The notes: a model not told the origin generated them from the letters alone. DNA of 64,000 nucleotides from Euglena gracilis (GCA_039621445.1 CP154954.1:74660265-74724264); one strand, 5' to 3'. Counted from the first letter of the stretch, positions 20,746-32,900 are shown. Numbers and translations: made by a program.

Positions 20746-21425
20746 GGCAGCCCGAAAGTACTGGGTCCCCCCGGGGGGGGAGGGCCCAGTACTTAATCCG
20801 GGGGGGTAGTCGGACCCCCCCGCCTTAAAGAAGATGGACCCCCCGGGGGTAAAGAAGAGGGACCCCCCTTTCCCCTGCCCCATTCCCTCCGCGCCGGGGG
20901 TGTTCCCCTGTTTCCCCCCGCCGCCCCTCCTCTCTCTCTCCGCGCCCTGTCTCTGTCCTGTCTTTTCTGTCGGTCCTTGCTCCGTCTGTCCGTCTGTCTC
21001 TGCCCCCCCCCTCCTCTCTCCGCCCTGTCTCTGTCTCTGTCCTTCCCGTCTGTCTTTTCTGTCTGTCCGTCTGTGTCTGCCCCCCCTCCCCGCTCGCCGC
21101 CCTGTTTTCGGTCTCCCCCCGCGCGCGCGCCGCACGGCCCCGCGGTTTTGCTCCGGTTGGTGGGGGGCTTATCCCCCCCCCCCGCGCGCCGCCGCAACCC
21201 AGCGCGACCCCCCCCCCGAAAAAAAGACGTGGTGCGCCCAACCACGGATTTCCCACCCCCCCCCGCCGCGGCGCGCGAGCGCAAGACAGGGGAGAGGGTA
21301 AAAGAAGATGGACCGGGGGGGTTAAAGAAGATGGCCCTGAGGGGGTAAAAGAAGATGGACCTCCCCCCCCAGATTAAGTATTGGGCCCTCCCCCCCCCGG
21401 GGGGGCCCAGTAGTTTCGGGCTGCC
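20746..21425. mobile_element. 680-bp element with long inverted repeats and 8-bp target duplication
   Basis: Both ends begin GGCAGCCCGAAA (20746 forward; 21414-21425 inverted), and the inverted match continues for about 60 bp through GTACTGGG, C and G runs, GGGCCCAGTACTTAATC and a G run. GTGTTTTT lies directly outside each end (20738-20745 and 21426-21433), a perfect 8-bp target duplication. Each arm also folds on itself (TACTGGG...CCCAGTA). Inside are TAAAGAAGATGGACC units and a CTGTCTCTGTC pyrimidine tract. It encodes no transposase, so it is non-autonomous. An 8-bp duplication occurs in hAT-like and some other superfamilies. Confidence 0.8.
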
Positions 21426-21433
21426 GTGTTTTT

Positions 21434-23002
21434 TTTCCAGGTAAACGTTGTTGCCACGAAGGGATCGACGTGAGAAACCATCCATCCCCTCCCCCACCAG
21501 ACAAACCAGCAAGAATCAGCGGATGATGACTTCCCGGGAGGTTCTTTGGGAGCACAAACGCAGGCGAAAACTTCTTGGCAGCGGAGGAAGTGACTAGGGT
21601 AACTTCTCCGTGGGACAAAACCAGGGTCCCAGGTTTTTGTTCAAACCCCGACCCCCAATCAGAGGGTAAACACGTTCACCGGTTCTCTGGCCCCGCAGGG
21701 TAAAACCCTTGGCACATCGCGGGGGGCAACAGAAGACCAGACCCAAGAACAACTGCCTGGAGTTTGTCATCTCACAGTCATTATCCGTTCATTTAAGGTG
21801 TCCAAAAATGATGCGCAGGCAGAAAATGATGACCCCTGGCTACGGCCAGGGGTCAGTTAGAGGGGTCCGTTTAGGGGGAGAGTATAACCGAACTGAAGAT
21901 TTTGAAAAAACCAAGGGAGAGCCCATGGAAAAAACCGATCAATTTGGAGGAACCCCAGGGTGGTCCGTAAAAATGCAACCATCCGTGAATGGGGGGGGTC
22001 AAAAAAGTGGGTGGGCTTTTCTGGTTTCCCGTGCCTTCGGCCCCAGAAGCGTTTTGGCCAATTGCTCAAGTGCTTTTGGCATGTTCCCTACTGCACCCCC
22101 CCGGTGCCCTGGAGTACCTGCCCAGGCAGGTACCCCCTGTCTGGCTGGGGATGACAATCTCTGGGAGGGACCTTGACAAGAAATGCATCCGAGAAACTGT
22201 GCCGGAAACTGAGATATCGCGAGACCGCACAGACGTCATGCAAAAATGCAAAAAAAAGGGAACACATACAAAAGAGAATGAACATGATGAAGACGTTGGA
22301 AGTGCAAAAGAAGAAAAGGTGTTGTAAAGACGGCTGGTGTAAAATAGAACTGAAAAACTTGGTCTGTTTGAGGTTTGATGACGTGGAATCTGGGTTCCGG
22401 ACCCACTTGCGGGTTCTGGACACACTTGTCATCGGATCTTCGCCGGAATTTAAATTGTGCAGAGGATGCAAACGAGCACAAACGTCCACATAACGGACAC
22501 ATACCCCTCAGGGGGTTGCTTTATTGGACTTTTTTATTTCGTGGCAGTGATTCATCGGGAAGATGTGCCATGCCATGCCTCGGACGTGGCATCGAAAAAA
22601 AATTAGGAGGGATTTTTCTTGGGTTATGAAAATTATTAAAAAATTCACCTCTGGCAGGTTTGAACAAGTCCGTTGCTACATGCGCACCACACTTTAGAAG
22701 ATACTCTGTTTGTTTTTGGTGACCCCCCGAAATGTGGACTACAAACTCGTTCCGTCCCTGTCGTTGCAAGATCTTTTTGGGGCGAAAAAACAAATAAAAT
22801 ATCACTCAACTTTCCTTAACGTATGGGAACTGGATTGATTGAATAGATAAATGTTTCTTTCTTTATTAAACACAGTCATAATTGTACTCCCAGTACATGG
22901 GGCAATCCAATTAACGAGACTTGGGATACTTGGGGTACAAAACAAAGGCATAAGAAATAACGGCAAACAAAGCACTGCGCTGCTGCTATTTTTCTTTTCA
23001 GC
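21434..23002. other. Non-coding stretch
   Basis: Mixed DNA without a splice-bounded coding island that I can support. Open frames of 70-155 codons on both strands overlap one another and show no domain. A few G/C runs and A-rich stretches occur. Confidence 0.45.
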
Positions 23003-23078
23003 CCGGGGTGTACTGGCTGATCACCACCACCGCCACGCCAGCGAACAGCAGCGTGACCATAGATTCACTTCGTGACCC
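23003..23078 (-). CDS. PstS-like gene, second domain: hydrophobic strand exon
   Basis: Follows an acceptor CCAGTCCACAG (AG at 23079-23080), although the first 20 bases overlap a dispersed repeat, so the true start may be near 23058. The peptide VTLLFAGVAVVVISQYTPG corresponds in position and pattern to the Pro-Leu-x-Ala-x-x-Val-x-Val-Tyr-Asn strand of PstS-like proteins, just before the LxxILxGxI exon. It could also be read as a membrane segment. The frame ends at TGA after Pro-Gly unless it is spliced there. Confidence 0.45.
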
Positions 23079-23150
23079 CTGTGGACTGGGGGATTTCTTC
23101 CCGGGTCAAATACACCCGCCCATATTTCTCAAAGATCTGGGGTGCCTTGT
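23057..23150. repeat. Dispersed repeat, CCATAGATTCACTT family, copy 1
   Basis: CCATAGATTCACTTCGTGA, then CCCGGGTCAAATACACCCGCCC (given here as a description of the shared layout) and a TTTCTCAAA stretch. The same layout recurs at 30483-30640 and 36686-36920: CACTTAGTGA, CCCGGGCCAAA, CCACCCACC, then a T run and GAAA. Confidence 0.6.
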
Positions 23151-23465
23151 TACCCTCCCCCCCCCCCAGGAAGTTGTGATGCCCGGGACCTTTCCGGGTC
23201 GCGGTACCAGTCTGCCTGGCTGCATCAGGTGACGCTTGCGGCGCTCCTACAAATGTGGGAAGCCTGGCGGGGGGGTGGGGGCACCCCACCCGCCGCTGCA
23301 GTTTTGAGGATTCCCTGAGGCACCCCCCCTTCTACACTAAACCCCCACCCGCTACAAGCGCACGGCGGCGGGGGGGTGCGCTTTTATTTGGCCCCTGCGC
23401 TTGTAGCGACCCCGCACTTCCATTTGGGGGGTTACCCTGGGAAGGGGTACATGAGGGTGAAATGA

Positions 23466-23600
23466 CTCTGTGAGCGTGGCCGTCCCGCGGGCCGGGGCCA
23501 GGCTGGGCTGCCGCACCGCAACGAACTGGTTGGCGGCCAGCGCGTCCGCCACGGCGGTGGGGGAGGTGAGGGAGGAGGGCGTGTATTGCAGCGGGGGGGC
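23466..23600 (-). CDS. PstS-like gene, candidate exon linking the two domains
   Basis: A GC-rich minus-strand stretch coding YTPSSLTSPTAVADALAANQ and FVAVRQPSLAPARG. Codon use and position between the other exons suggest coding, perhaps the early part of the second binding-protein domain. Neither edge is clear: no AG lies close upstream, because the edge is a G run on the plus strand, and the downstream donor could be GAGTCA or GTCATT. It has no in-frame stop. Confidence 0.45.
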
Positions 23601-25580
23601 AGAGGCCAGTGGCAAGCCAACCACTCAGCAAGCTGGTGGTGTGTATGTATATGCAAATATACATACATATAAAAATACACATATTACATACATATCCTGT
23701 TATACATCCAAAAATATAATTATAAAAAATGAAAAAAAAATACTATACTAATACTAAAATACTGTACTAAAAATACTATTTTCCTATTTTTAATACATTA
23801 TATTATTCTTAGGTCCGGGGGAGGGGAAAGGGGGAGTCCCCCAATGCACCCACCCAGGTTGTATCCCTATGCCCCGGGGTGGGCCCCCATAGGGTGGCCC
23901 CCCACACCCTCCACCCTCCCCCAACACCTCCCCCAAACACACCCAAAAATGGCGGGAAAGAAATGGCGAGGAAAAAAAAATGGGAAATTTTCGATTTTGG
24001 AAAAAAAAATGTTGAGAAAATTCAATTTTAACAAAAAAATTTGGTGATTTTTCCAGCTTCTGATGAAAAAAAAATTGGCAAAAAAGCTAGAGTTTGCAAA
24101 ATTGGTGCATCTGCTTAATTTTGTGTCAAGATCTTCTGTTTCGGGTGTTTTCAAAAATTACATTTCTCATCGACACCAACACGGGATAGGAACAGTACGG
24201 ACAAAACCTCAGGCAGGAAAGAAACGCTGCGAGATTTGTGGTCGAGGAAAAAAAAAACAATGTGAAAAGGAAATCCCCCAAAAAATATAAGCATTTGAGC
24301 AGCCTCTCCAAAACTACTTGGAACGCTGTGAAGCTTTTTAGACGACCTCCTGACCCCCCCAATCAACCACACAGAACTTACTCTTGTTTTGGTGGGGGAA
24401 AAAAGATTGTAAGTCAAAGAGATTATCAAAGTTGAAAGGAATAGTTTAATAATTAGAAATAAGGCAAAAATGTTCATTTTTGTGGGAAGATGAAGAAATT
24501 GGTCAAATGATGCACCGCCAGTCAATCAAACACTCCAACCCCAGGCGCAGAACTTCAGACACCCAAACCATGCCCTGAATCACATTCAGGGGGGAGAAGT
24601 TGTCATCTGGGAAGCTGCTACAACCCTGGATGGCAGCTTCCCAGGGTGGCCAAGCACGAAATGCAGACCGGGTGCAAATCATTTCAGGGGATCCATGTGG
24701 AACCTTTGGAGAGGATTTTGTCCAGGGCTCTGGATGACAGCTGTGGATGTTGAAGGGCGAATGTCTCGGCCAGCCCGAGAATAGTGGGGGCAGACACGAA
24801 ACCACCTGAACCAAAACAAAACCTCCCTGTCCCCCCCTGGTGGAAAGGATTCTGGTTGTTAGCCAAACCCCCTCCCCCGTTCTTACTTGATCAGCAAAAA
24901 ACGAGCAATTTTAAATATATTTTTTCACGTTTGTGGTTATTTTTTTCGGTTTTTTTTTTGGATTCTAGAGCCCCCAGGAGTGACTGGTTTTAAAAAAAAT
25001 TTGGAAGAGTGGAGGTGACTCCCCTCCCCGGGCAGGGGGGGGGTCAGTTAAAAAACCCCAGGCAATATCCACCACTCCTCCAGCAGAGAAATATTCCCGA
25101 TGGCCGAACTCTGGCTCTCGAAGTCTGGGGGGGTGAGCAGTGTCCTTTAAATCGTGGAAACTTGGCAATTGACCAGACTTTAGCTTTTATCCCGAATACG
25201 CGCCTCGACATCACATGCCAACCCTGCTTCCAAACCATAGATGCATCCCCGCTGCGAAGACAAAATGCCCACTAAACCATTTTAATTATCTCCCACTTCA
25301 CAAGGAGAACGCCAGAAGGAAGTGGTGATGGAGCGTGGGCGAGACATGTGCTTAATCAGCCCACGAAGGTGGTTGGTGGGAACACCCCCCAACTTCCTGC
25401 CCCAAGCACTCCACTTCTCCTCTGGCAGGAGGATCGAACTCTGGACTGGACCCAGCTGAAGCGAAATGGACCTAATATCGCTCCAATGGACCCCGGGGGG
25501 GGGGGATGCCGACAGCAGTTAGAAAAAAGCCTAGGTCTGGTCTGTGGCCAAATTAAAGGGGAAAAACTTGGCGGTTCATC
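23601..25580. other. Intron-like non-coding stretch
   Basis: AT-rich DNA with CATATA-type repeats (23640-23800), C-rich patches (23820-23945) and A-run DNA. No exon supported. Confidence 0.5.
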
Positions 25581-25703
25581 CCTGGGGGCGGGCAATATTG
25601 GCCTCCCCGACTGCCGACGCGTGCAGCATCTGCTGCGCCTGGTACACCGGAAGGCCGCGGCATGTCACGTCCGACACCAGCCGCTGGAGTGGCAGCCCTC
25701 CTC
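25581..25703 (-). CDS. PstS-like gene, exon with late helix of the first domain
   Basis: Acceptor AACACAG (AG at 25704-25705). The peptide GLPLQRLVSDVTCRGLPVYQ fits the end of an extracellular PstS-like domain, where Leu-Pro-x-x-Val-x-x-x-Val precedes a Cys and a Gly-x-Pro-Val strand. A helix with AQQMLHASAVGEANIAR follows. The exon ends at CCCCCAGG before GATGAA, consistent with a GA donor; no GT is nearby in frame. Confidence 0.55.
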
Positions 25704-26560
25704 CTGTGTTTCTGTTGGGGGGGGGGGCTATTCAGCTTAGTGGACTTCAAAAAATGCAAGCTCAGAAGAAGCAGCACAATCCACTTGAGGTTCGGGGCGG
25801 ATAGGCAAAACACGATTTTGAGAGATCAGCTTTGCATGCAAAATGGATACAATATGGAGACCAAAACGGACGCCCTTGTCCAAAATATGCATATTTTTCA
25901 GTCTCGTTGTTTCAGTTCAAATTATTGTGAAAATATGTGAACTTTAAAAGTATAAATTGATCGCCAGTGAATTGCTGTGTGACAAGTTGGGTGACAGAGG
26001 GGTTGGCAGCTGATCGCAAATTTCCTGAATTGCTCAAGACTCGCACACCACAGCTCTCCCAAAGAGGCTGAAAGGGTTTTTCTTTTGCTTCTGGCATTTC
26101 GCGCAAGGGAAGAAACAGGAGTTGGGCATATTTCCACCCAAAAAAAAATCACCCGAGGATGAAAGTGGGGAAAAATTCATCTGCTGCGGTTGTGGCAACT
26201 ATCGGGGGTGAGAAGACAAATTGGGGTGCACAATCCAGGGGTGGGTGCAATCCAGGGAAGACAAATTGGGGGGCACAAGGGTGGGGGGACAACCAACCGG
26301 GGGGGGGGGTGAGCAGGATCAGGCGCTTCTTTAAGGCCCTCGGGGGGTTTCTGGGCCAGAAATTTGGGCTGGCTAGCTAGCCCCCCCCCCCTTCTGGGCC
26401 AAAATGCTGAGCTGGGCCAAAATGTAACAATTGCCCCGCAAAAGTAACTTGCAAAGCACATCTTTGCAAAAAAAATGAGCAACTGACAACCCCCCCCAAA
26501 CCCCTGAAACAAAATTTGTGGCTATTTTGAACACTTTCCAAAAAAAAATGTATTTGGCAG

Positions 26561-26792
26561 TAAGCAGGAGGGGCACCTACGCACCACAATGTCGAGCACC
26601 ACTCTGGGTGGCTGAACAGAGAAGTGCGCCTCTGCGATGCTTCCGGTTGAAAGCAGGGCATAGAGGTGTTGAATTCAGTGGCAAGGAGATGTGTGTTGTG
26701 TCGGAGACACATCACGCGGACGAGCAGCACAGACGTGCAGGATTCATTCAGCTACTCGTTAACGATTTCAATAAATGGTCAATGGCATTGAG
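26561..26792 (+). CDS. Candidate plus-strand exon inside the minus-strand gene
   Basis: An open frame runs from after TTTGGCAG (ends 26560) to a near-perfect donor GTAAGC at 26793. It codes for about 77 residues (RGTYAPQCRAPLWVAEQRS, then RRAGFIQLLVNDFNKWSMAL). The minus strand is open too, and I recognise no family. The donor is the best evidence. Confidence 0.35.
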
Positions 26793-27773
26793 GTAAGCAG
26801 CGCGCAAAATTGAAGAAAAATTCTTGCAAAAAAATGAGGGTAACTTTTTGTCAAAAAAAATGCGCAAAATGAAACTTGCAATTTCTTCCGTTTTTTTTTT
26901 TTGCACTTCCTTCAGTTTTTCCCGGTTTCTTTGTGCTGTATTTTATGTGGGCATATCTTGCATCCCCCCCTCTGCCCAACCTGCAAGTAAGGAATAGGGT
27001 TGGGATTAGGTTTTCAGTGCAATGACTTAAAACCTTCCCACTCAACATTGTACAATTGGCCTCAACAGGTTACTCAGTGAACTGCCCAACTTGTGTTAAA
27101 AATATGGGAGGAACCTGAGCGAGACGCTGAACATGCCGCTTAAAGGGGTCCTTGAGTGTATAATTATCACCTCCAACGACTGGGTGTGTCCAACGACCCT
27201 CCCCCCGTTCGGATGTGATTCTTTTGGATCTGGTGTTGGTTACGTAAATACGGAACATTTGGTTTATTTGCAAAAAAAACGCGAAAATGGTTTGATCCAC
27301 ACAATAAAATGGCTGAAAATGCCGCCCCCCCCCAAAAACGCAGGTGATTCCGGGGGGGGGGTCTGGGAATCACTGTGGCAGTTGGTGGTGAGATGTCCTG
27401 CAGTCCCTGGCCACACCTGCTGTCAGGAACCAATGCCAGAACGCCACTGTGTCCCGCACAGGTCTCGGTTTGGGGACATAGAATGGAAAAACTGAGTCTT
27501 CTGGATTTGGATTATATATTTTTTTGAAAAAGAAAATTCTCAGAAAGATCAAAACTTGGTATTTAGGCAAGTTTTTTGTGGGGAAAATTCAAAGAGCCAG
27601 AAAAAAACCCCACCGCTTTGCACAGGTCACGAAAAAATAAAAGATCCACCGGATCAGGCCATAACAGACCCCCTCCCCTCCAAGGGGGAGGTCCTAATCG
27701 AAATTCCATTGGCCAATTTTGGACCCGCTGCAGTCCACCCCCCCCCCGGGGTGGGGACAGCATAACCTTTAAC

Positions 27774-27873
27774 TGAGGCCCGGGCCCGAACCGTGGCGCA
27801 GGACGCCCCAGCCCGCAGGGTGGCCCGCCGCAGGGCGAGGTACGTGTACGTCTTGTGCAGGCCCCGGCGGTGA
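27774..27873 (-). CDS. PstS-like gene, exon with Tyr-Thr-Tyr-Leu strand and Cys helix
   Basis: Starts after an AG (GGTAG, 27874-27875) and ends before GTTAAAG at 27773. The peptide LHKTYTYLALRRATLRAGAS and CATVRARAS fits the segment of PstS-like domains where a Tyr-Pro-containing loop leads to the strand Thr-Tyr-Leu-Val-Leu, followed by a Cys-containing helix. The preceding exon ends in His-Tyr-Gly, close to the expected Tyr-Pro. Confidence 0.55.
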
Positions 27874-29874
27874 CTACCGGGGTGGCAGCCGGGCTGCTTG
27901 AACCCAAGAAAGTGAGAGCCGCATGATATGCCACCCGCCCCCCGAAGGGTCAACTTGGGGTCCAGGCCAGGGGTATTTGTTGGGCCCGGGAGGGGGGGGG
28001 GAGGGCAATGAATGAGAGAGAGAGGGGGCCCACAGGGGTTGACCCCACTCCCCCTGACCATTTGAGGCACGGGTGAGGGGGTGTGGATTAAGGTACACCA
28101 GGGGTCAGGGTGTGGGGTACGGAGCGCAGCGCGAAGACAGTCCTCCAGAAAATGAGTGCTGGTTTGGTAAAAGGGATGTGGGGGCCCCCTTCCCCCCTTC
28201 CGGGCCAGGGCCGGGAAATACGTATGGGGACCCCCCCTTGAAACCGAAAAACTTGCTTCCCCGGCGCTTGCGCCACAAATGTTGCGCTTTTATCGTCTGC
28301 TTTGTAGAGATGTGTTGAAAACTGCAAGAACGCGAATTTTGGAGCGCTTACCCCCAATGTTCCAGCCTCTGAGCCGGACCCCTGCCCCAGGGTGGCCGTT
28401 AAAAAAAAAACACCCTGAGGCCTACCCTTGGCATCGAAGGTGCGGGGTCCGGAAGTTGGCCATTTTGAAGGAACATTTGCTTAGGTTAGGAACATCTGCT
28501 CACGGCTCGGAAGACACCCGGTGAAAAAAAAAACCAGGCATGAAATGCCAGAAAAAAAATTGAGGAGTTTCAGGAAGTGCTGGCTGGAAAAAGGCGGCTG
28601 GCGGACTGGACCACCCCCGTAGGGGTCCGGGCTGGAGCTGGGCCCGACCCGTGGTCGAACCGAGTTCCAAAAAAATCGAAATCACAGAATTATGCAAAAA
28701 AAAATCGATTTTTGAACCTAAATTTGTCCTGGCAGCCCTTTTCCAACCCATTTTCGCCCATGTTTGACCCATCTTTGGTCCATTTTTGCATCCCGCACGA
28801 CAACCTGCACGGTGGCAGGACCAAGAGCTTAAAAAATTTCCAGGGGTGAAGACTTGCAACTGACTGGGGTAAGACTTCTTTTACTGAGTGTACCTGGAAA
28901 ACGCAGGAAATGAGCTTGAAAAAGGGATGTAATGTTAGAGAAATGTGCCAAAGAACCAGAAAATCTGAAATGCAGAGAAAACTGCAGAAAAGCTCCATCA
29001 TAACAATCGCAAAAAAAAAGAAGTTTCATCCCAAAGAACATTTTCTGCAGAGTCGTGCCTGGCCACTATGGGCCACCCGTTGACGCCAATAGCGTTGTTG
29101 AGGTCCGCTGTGAGATGTTTGGAGGAATCGTTTTGTTAAAAATGAAATGGAAAATGGAAAGGAATGACTTCATTCCTAACTGCTTGTCACTTCAGCAGAA
29201 ACGCTTCCATTGTCCAGGTCGACATCACGATCAAAAAGCACAGATGACTTGTCTTAGGGTCACACGCTCCATTTTCCAATTTGTTTATTCAACGATGCTT
29301 CATCAATCACCGCTGCGTCAATGCACAACTCCCTGTCTGTTGCTGTGACCTCCCTTCTGTTTTCCAACGAATTGCACAAAATGATACCCTGGCGGGTTTC
29401 GTTGTCTCCGTTGCTTCCGAAGCCGACGGCAGAGCCTTCCTGTGGCTGTCGGGGGGGGGGGATTAGGCATCAGATAAAATTGTTCGGTCATAATTGGTGG
29501 CAAAAAAAGTTGGCAGTTTTCTTAAATGGTTGGAATTATTCGGGAGTTTTTGGAAATCTCATGATCCTTCTGTCCAGAAAATGGTCATTTGAGTCGCCTT
29601 TTCTGGATATGCATCAAAAAAAATCCTTCAAATGATCAAAAAATACTTTTTTGTCCAACCAATTTTTTCCAAACCAATTTCTTATTTATTCCCAATCCTC
29701 CCCAGTATGTGCAGCCCAATCTCTCCGAATGAAATGCGAGTTGACCTTTAATTGCAGAATTCCAAACAGCAGAAATAAAAGGCAATAATAATAAATATCT
29801 TTGCTAAAAATCTTTTGCTAATGGACTCCCCCTGGGGTCCCACATCTAAAGCCAGGGAGCAGGGTTCCACTTTT
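27874..29874. other. Intron-like non-coding stretch
   Basis: Mixed DNA with C/G runs at 27900-28080 and 28180-28240 and A-rich DNA from 28500 on. No exon supported on either strand. Confidence 0.5.
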
Positions 29875-30290
29875 GTTCCCCCCTGAAGAAAAAAAAACAG
29901 GAATCAAACAAAATTTATGCCTAAAATTAGGCTTTCATCAAATAAGAAATCCGAAAAAAACTATCCTGAGCGCAAATAAAAAAAATTCTGTTATTTTTTC
30001 CTGCAACATTCAGGTCAAGCAAGACCTTTTGGGGGATCCCTTGGGATCTTTTGGGGTTGCCCAATGTATGAAAAACATACAAATACAAATACAAACACAA
30101 ATACAAATACAAAAAAGGATGAAAATCACAAATAAAAATTCAAAACAGCCGCACGGATTTTATTTTTAGAGTGTCCAAAAAAAACGACTGAAATGACAAC
30201 AAGACCAACTTTCTTCCTTGGAGTATGTGACAAAGTTTATTCTCAATGCGCAACGATGGTTTGCCGCGAAATGACTTCAGGGATATACAC
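29875..30290 (-). repeat. 416-bp repeat, copy 1, abutting a splice donor
   Basis: Nearly identical to 32485-32900 (offset 2610). On the minus strand it begins GTGTATATCCC, exactly the presumed 5' splice site of the exon at 30291-30440. The match ends there to the base. It contains a CAAATACAAATACAAA tract and A runs. Confidence 0.85.
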
Positions 30291-30440
30291 CGTAATGCAG
30301 GGGCCGAGCAGGAACACCCTTGCCAAGGCCCAGTTCCAGCATAGCAAACATGGTGGTCTTCACGGAGGCATCCACCACCACCCCCGCGCTCTTCCAGATC
30401 GGGACGCGGGCGACGTTAGCGTCGATGGCGGCCGCCCGCA
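30291..30440 (-). CDS. PstS-like gene, exon with Asn/Ser-Ala-Gly-Val-Val strand
   Basis: A GC-rich minus-strand stretch coding AAAIDANVARVPIWKSAGVV and DASVKTTMFAMLELG, then PARPLHYG. In PstS-like domains a helix and strand ending in Asn-x-Ala-Gly-x-Val-Val is followed by a Ser-Val-x-x-Ala helix, which fits. A GTGTAT donor follows at 30290. The upstream edge has a long pyrimidine tract (30440-30475) but no AG before the coding look begins; CCCTGCGGG stands where CCCTGCAGG would be expected, so a mutated or unusual acceptor is possible. Confidence 0.55.
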
Positions 30441-32484
30441 GGGAATTAAGTGAGCGGGGAGGAGGGGGAAGGGGTGGGTCGGGACCATAGATTCACTTAG
30501 TGAGCCTCCCTCGGTGGCACTAAGGCTTCTTGTCTGTTTATGGGCTAACTTTGCTTCCCCCCAGTGGGCACTTTCTCCCGGGCCAAATCCACTCACCCAC
30601 TTTTTTGAAAAACCACCCACCCACCCCCACCCACCCACCCAAAATCCAGCCAAAATCGACCAGGCAAAACCTTGACCCATGGCCAGGTACCTATAGTCAA
30701 GCCCAAAAATTCCCCATTTTAGGCCATTTTAGGCCATTTTAGGCCATTTTAAGGTATAAATGGGGGTTCTGAAAATCATAATTTTTGTCATTTTTGTCTC
30801 AAAAACTGTATCATAACGTGTGCAAACGTTGTCTTATTCAGTAATAAGAAATGTACATACAAAAAAGGATGCAAAATTCATGAACAATGTATCAAAACCA
30901 CGATCAACAAATCTTAATTCATACCCATAGAGGAATTCTGAACAGTAAGAAATTATGGCAGTGAAAAATTCTCAAAAAAGAACGTTTGACAAATATTAAA
31001 AGTTTATATTTGCACAACCAAAAAAGCACACAAATTTTTTTATTTTGTGAAATGTACACCATTTTGCAGGATTTCGCAAAAAGAAGCCATTTTTCTAAAA
31101 GATGATGCTGTTGCATGGTGAAATTCAATTTGAGAGCTGAGAGCAATTCCTCTTCTCCGTGTTTGTTTTCCCCTTTGGGGAAACTTAATACTAAAAAGGT
31201 CCATAAACAGGAGAGAAATTGTTTGTGATTGTTTGGGTCACTTGATCACTCGGCGTGATTATTTGTATTTGTGGTTTTGGAAAATACCCAAAACTGTGCT
31301 GGTTCGTGATTTGAAGGAATCCCTGGTATGTAACAAAACAAATGAGCATGCACATCTTTCAATCGAGATTTTTCCAACATCTTTCGTCTTTCTTTCCCTG
31401 TCTTTTTTTCTTTTTCAAAATTTGCACTGTTTCATCATTTGCAAAACAGACATCGTTGCGCACCAAAAAAGATGCGAGTAAGAAGAAAATCCAGCTGTCC
31501 AAACCTTCAAAATTCAAATACCAAAAGAACTGATACTCACAATGAATTGCCACCTGTCTCAAAAATTTTGCCACTGTCTCAAAAGAGTCTGCAAATAAAA
31601 ATAGTTGTCTCATAAAAAAAAGCTAGCCCCCAATTGCACAACCCCCCCACACACCCAACCCCTCATTGTCCACCCCACACCCCCCCCTCTTATGACAGTC
31701 CCCGAGGCACCCCCCCCCGCGGACCAAGCCCCGCCGGAACGCGCAGCCCACCGGCGCCAACGCCGCAAACACGAAAACAAGTCACCCCCTCCGAAGCCCC
31801 ACCCCGGGCCCGAGGGCGCGTCCGCCCCGGGCACGCCTACATTTCCCGCGAAAAACCCGGCAACAGGCCGAGAACGGATAAAGCACAGCACCCCGCATGA
31901 TCAACTTCGTGATCCCCGCATCGATATCAAGAAAATACCAACTCTGAGGTTAGAAACAGTGAAATGTCAGGGCGCGGTTAGCTCACTGCAACGGATGACT
32001 GCGAAGAGCCACCCGCCGTGCTTTCACCACCGGAGCAGGCGTCATTTGGGAATGCCACGGGGAGGCTCCGCGTGGAGTGACGGTTAGGAATCAGGGAGGG
32101 CCTAGCAGGGTTATCCTAGTCCACAAGCAAAAATCCCCACTGTCTTCCACCTCTAAAGAGCTTCTCAAAAGCAATTGCCAGTTGTCTCATAATCAGAAAA
32201 AAGAAGAGTCCATTGAGGTGGAAAGTCAAGGAAAGTCATCCGACGGCCTCGTCAGGAGGGCCTACATTTTAGGCAAACCCCTGGCCAACACATTGTACCC
32301 ATGACAAGCATTATTCGGATCAGACATGGATGCAAGAGAAAGAGACGCTTATGAAACAGAAACTTGTCTTCCAAACACAACTGTCATGAGGGCATTCATT
32401 CTTGAGAAACACGGCAATTGCTTTCAGAAAATTGGCATTTGTTTTGAGATAATTGACCAATTACAATTGAGAAAATTGGCAGTT
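30441..32484. other. Intron-like non-coding stretch
   Basis: Contains the dispersed repeat at 30483-30640, a TTTTAGGCCA tandem at about 30713-30755, AT-rich DNA, and a GC-rich island at 31680-31860 whose plus-strand frame is Pro/Arg-rich and unconvincing. TGTCTCA recurs at 31550-31612. Confidence 0.5.
30483..30640. repeat. Dispersed repeat, CCATAGATTCACTT family, copy 2
   Basis: CCATAGATTCACTTAGTGAG, a TCTTGTCTGTTTATGG stretch shared with copy 3, CTCCCGGGCCAAATCCACTC, and a TTTTTTGAAAAACCACCCACCC end. It lies just upstream (minus-strand sense) of the exon at 30291-30440. Confidence 0.7.
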
Positions 32485-32900
32485 CTTCCCCCCTGAAAAA
32501 AAAAACAGGAATCAAACAAAATTTATGCCTAAAATTAGACTTTCATCAAATAAGAAATCCGAAAAAAACTATCCTGAGCGCAAATAAAAAAATTTTCTGT
32601 TATTTTTTCCTGCAACGTTCAGGTCAAGCAAGACCTTCTGGGGGATCCCTTGGAATCTTTTGGGGTTGCCCAATGTATGAAAAACATACAAATACAAATA
32701 CAAACACAAATACAAATACAAAAAAGGATGAAAATCACAAATAAAAATTCAAAACAGCCGCACGGATTTTATTTTTAGAGTGTCCAAAAAAAAACGACTG
32801 AAATGACAACAAGACCAACTTTCTTCCTTGGAGTATGTGGCAAAGTTTATTCTCAATGCGCAACGATGGTCTGCCGCGAAATGACTTCAGGGATATGCAC
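32485..32900 (-). repeat. 416-bp repeat, copy 2
   Basis: A few percent different from 29875-30290. On the minus strand it begins GTGCATATCCC. Just before it is a pyrimidine-AG (TTTTGTTACAG at 32935-32945), leaving 34 bases between a possible acceptor and a possible donor. A TTTTAGGCCA tandem follows at 32985-33045, as one does 423 bp beyond copy 1. Confidence 0.85.

Noticed and set aside
31605-32087. 160-codon plus-strand frame, Pro/Arg-rich
   Set aside because: Starts in an A-run, is driven by C-run composition, and has no recognisable domain. Could be an exon remnant but not supportable.
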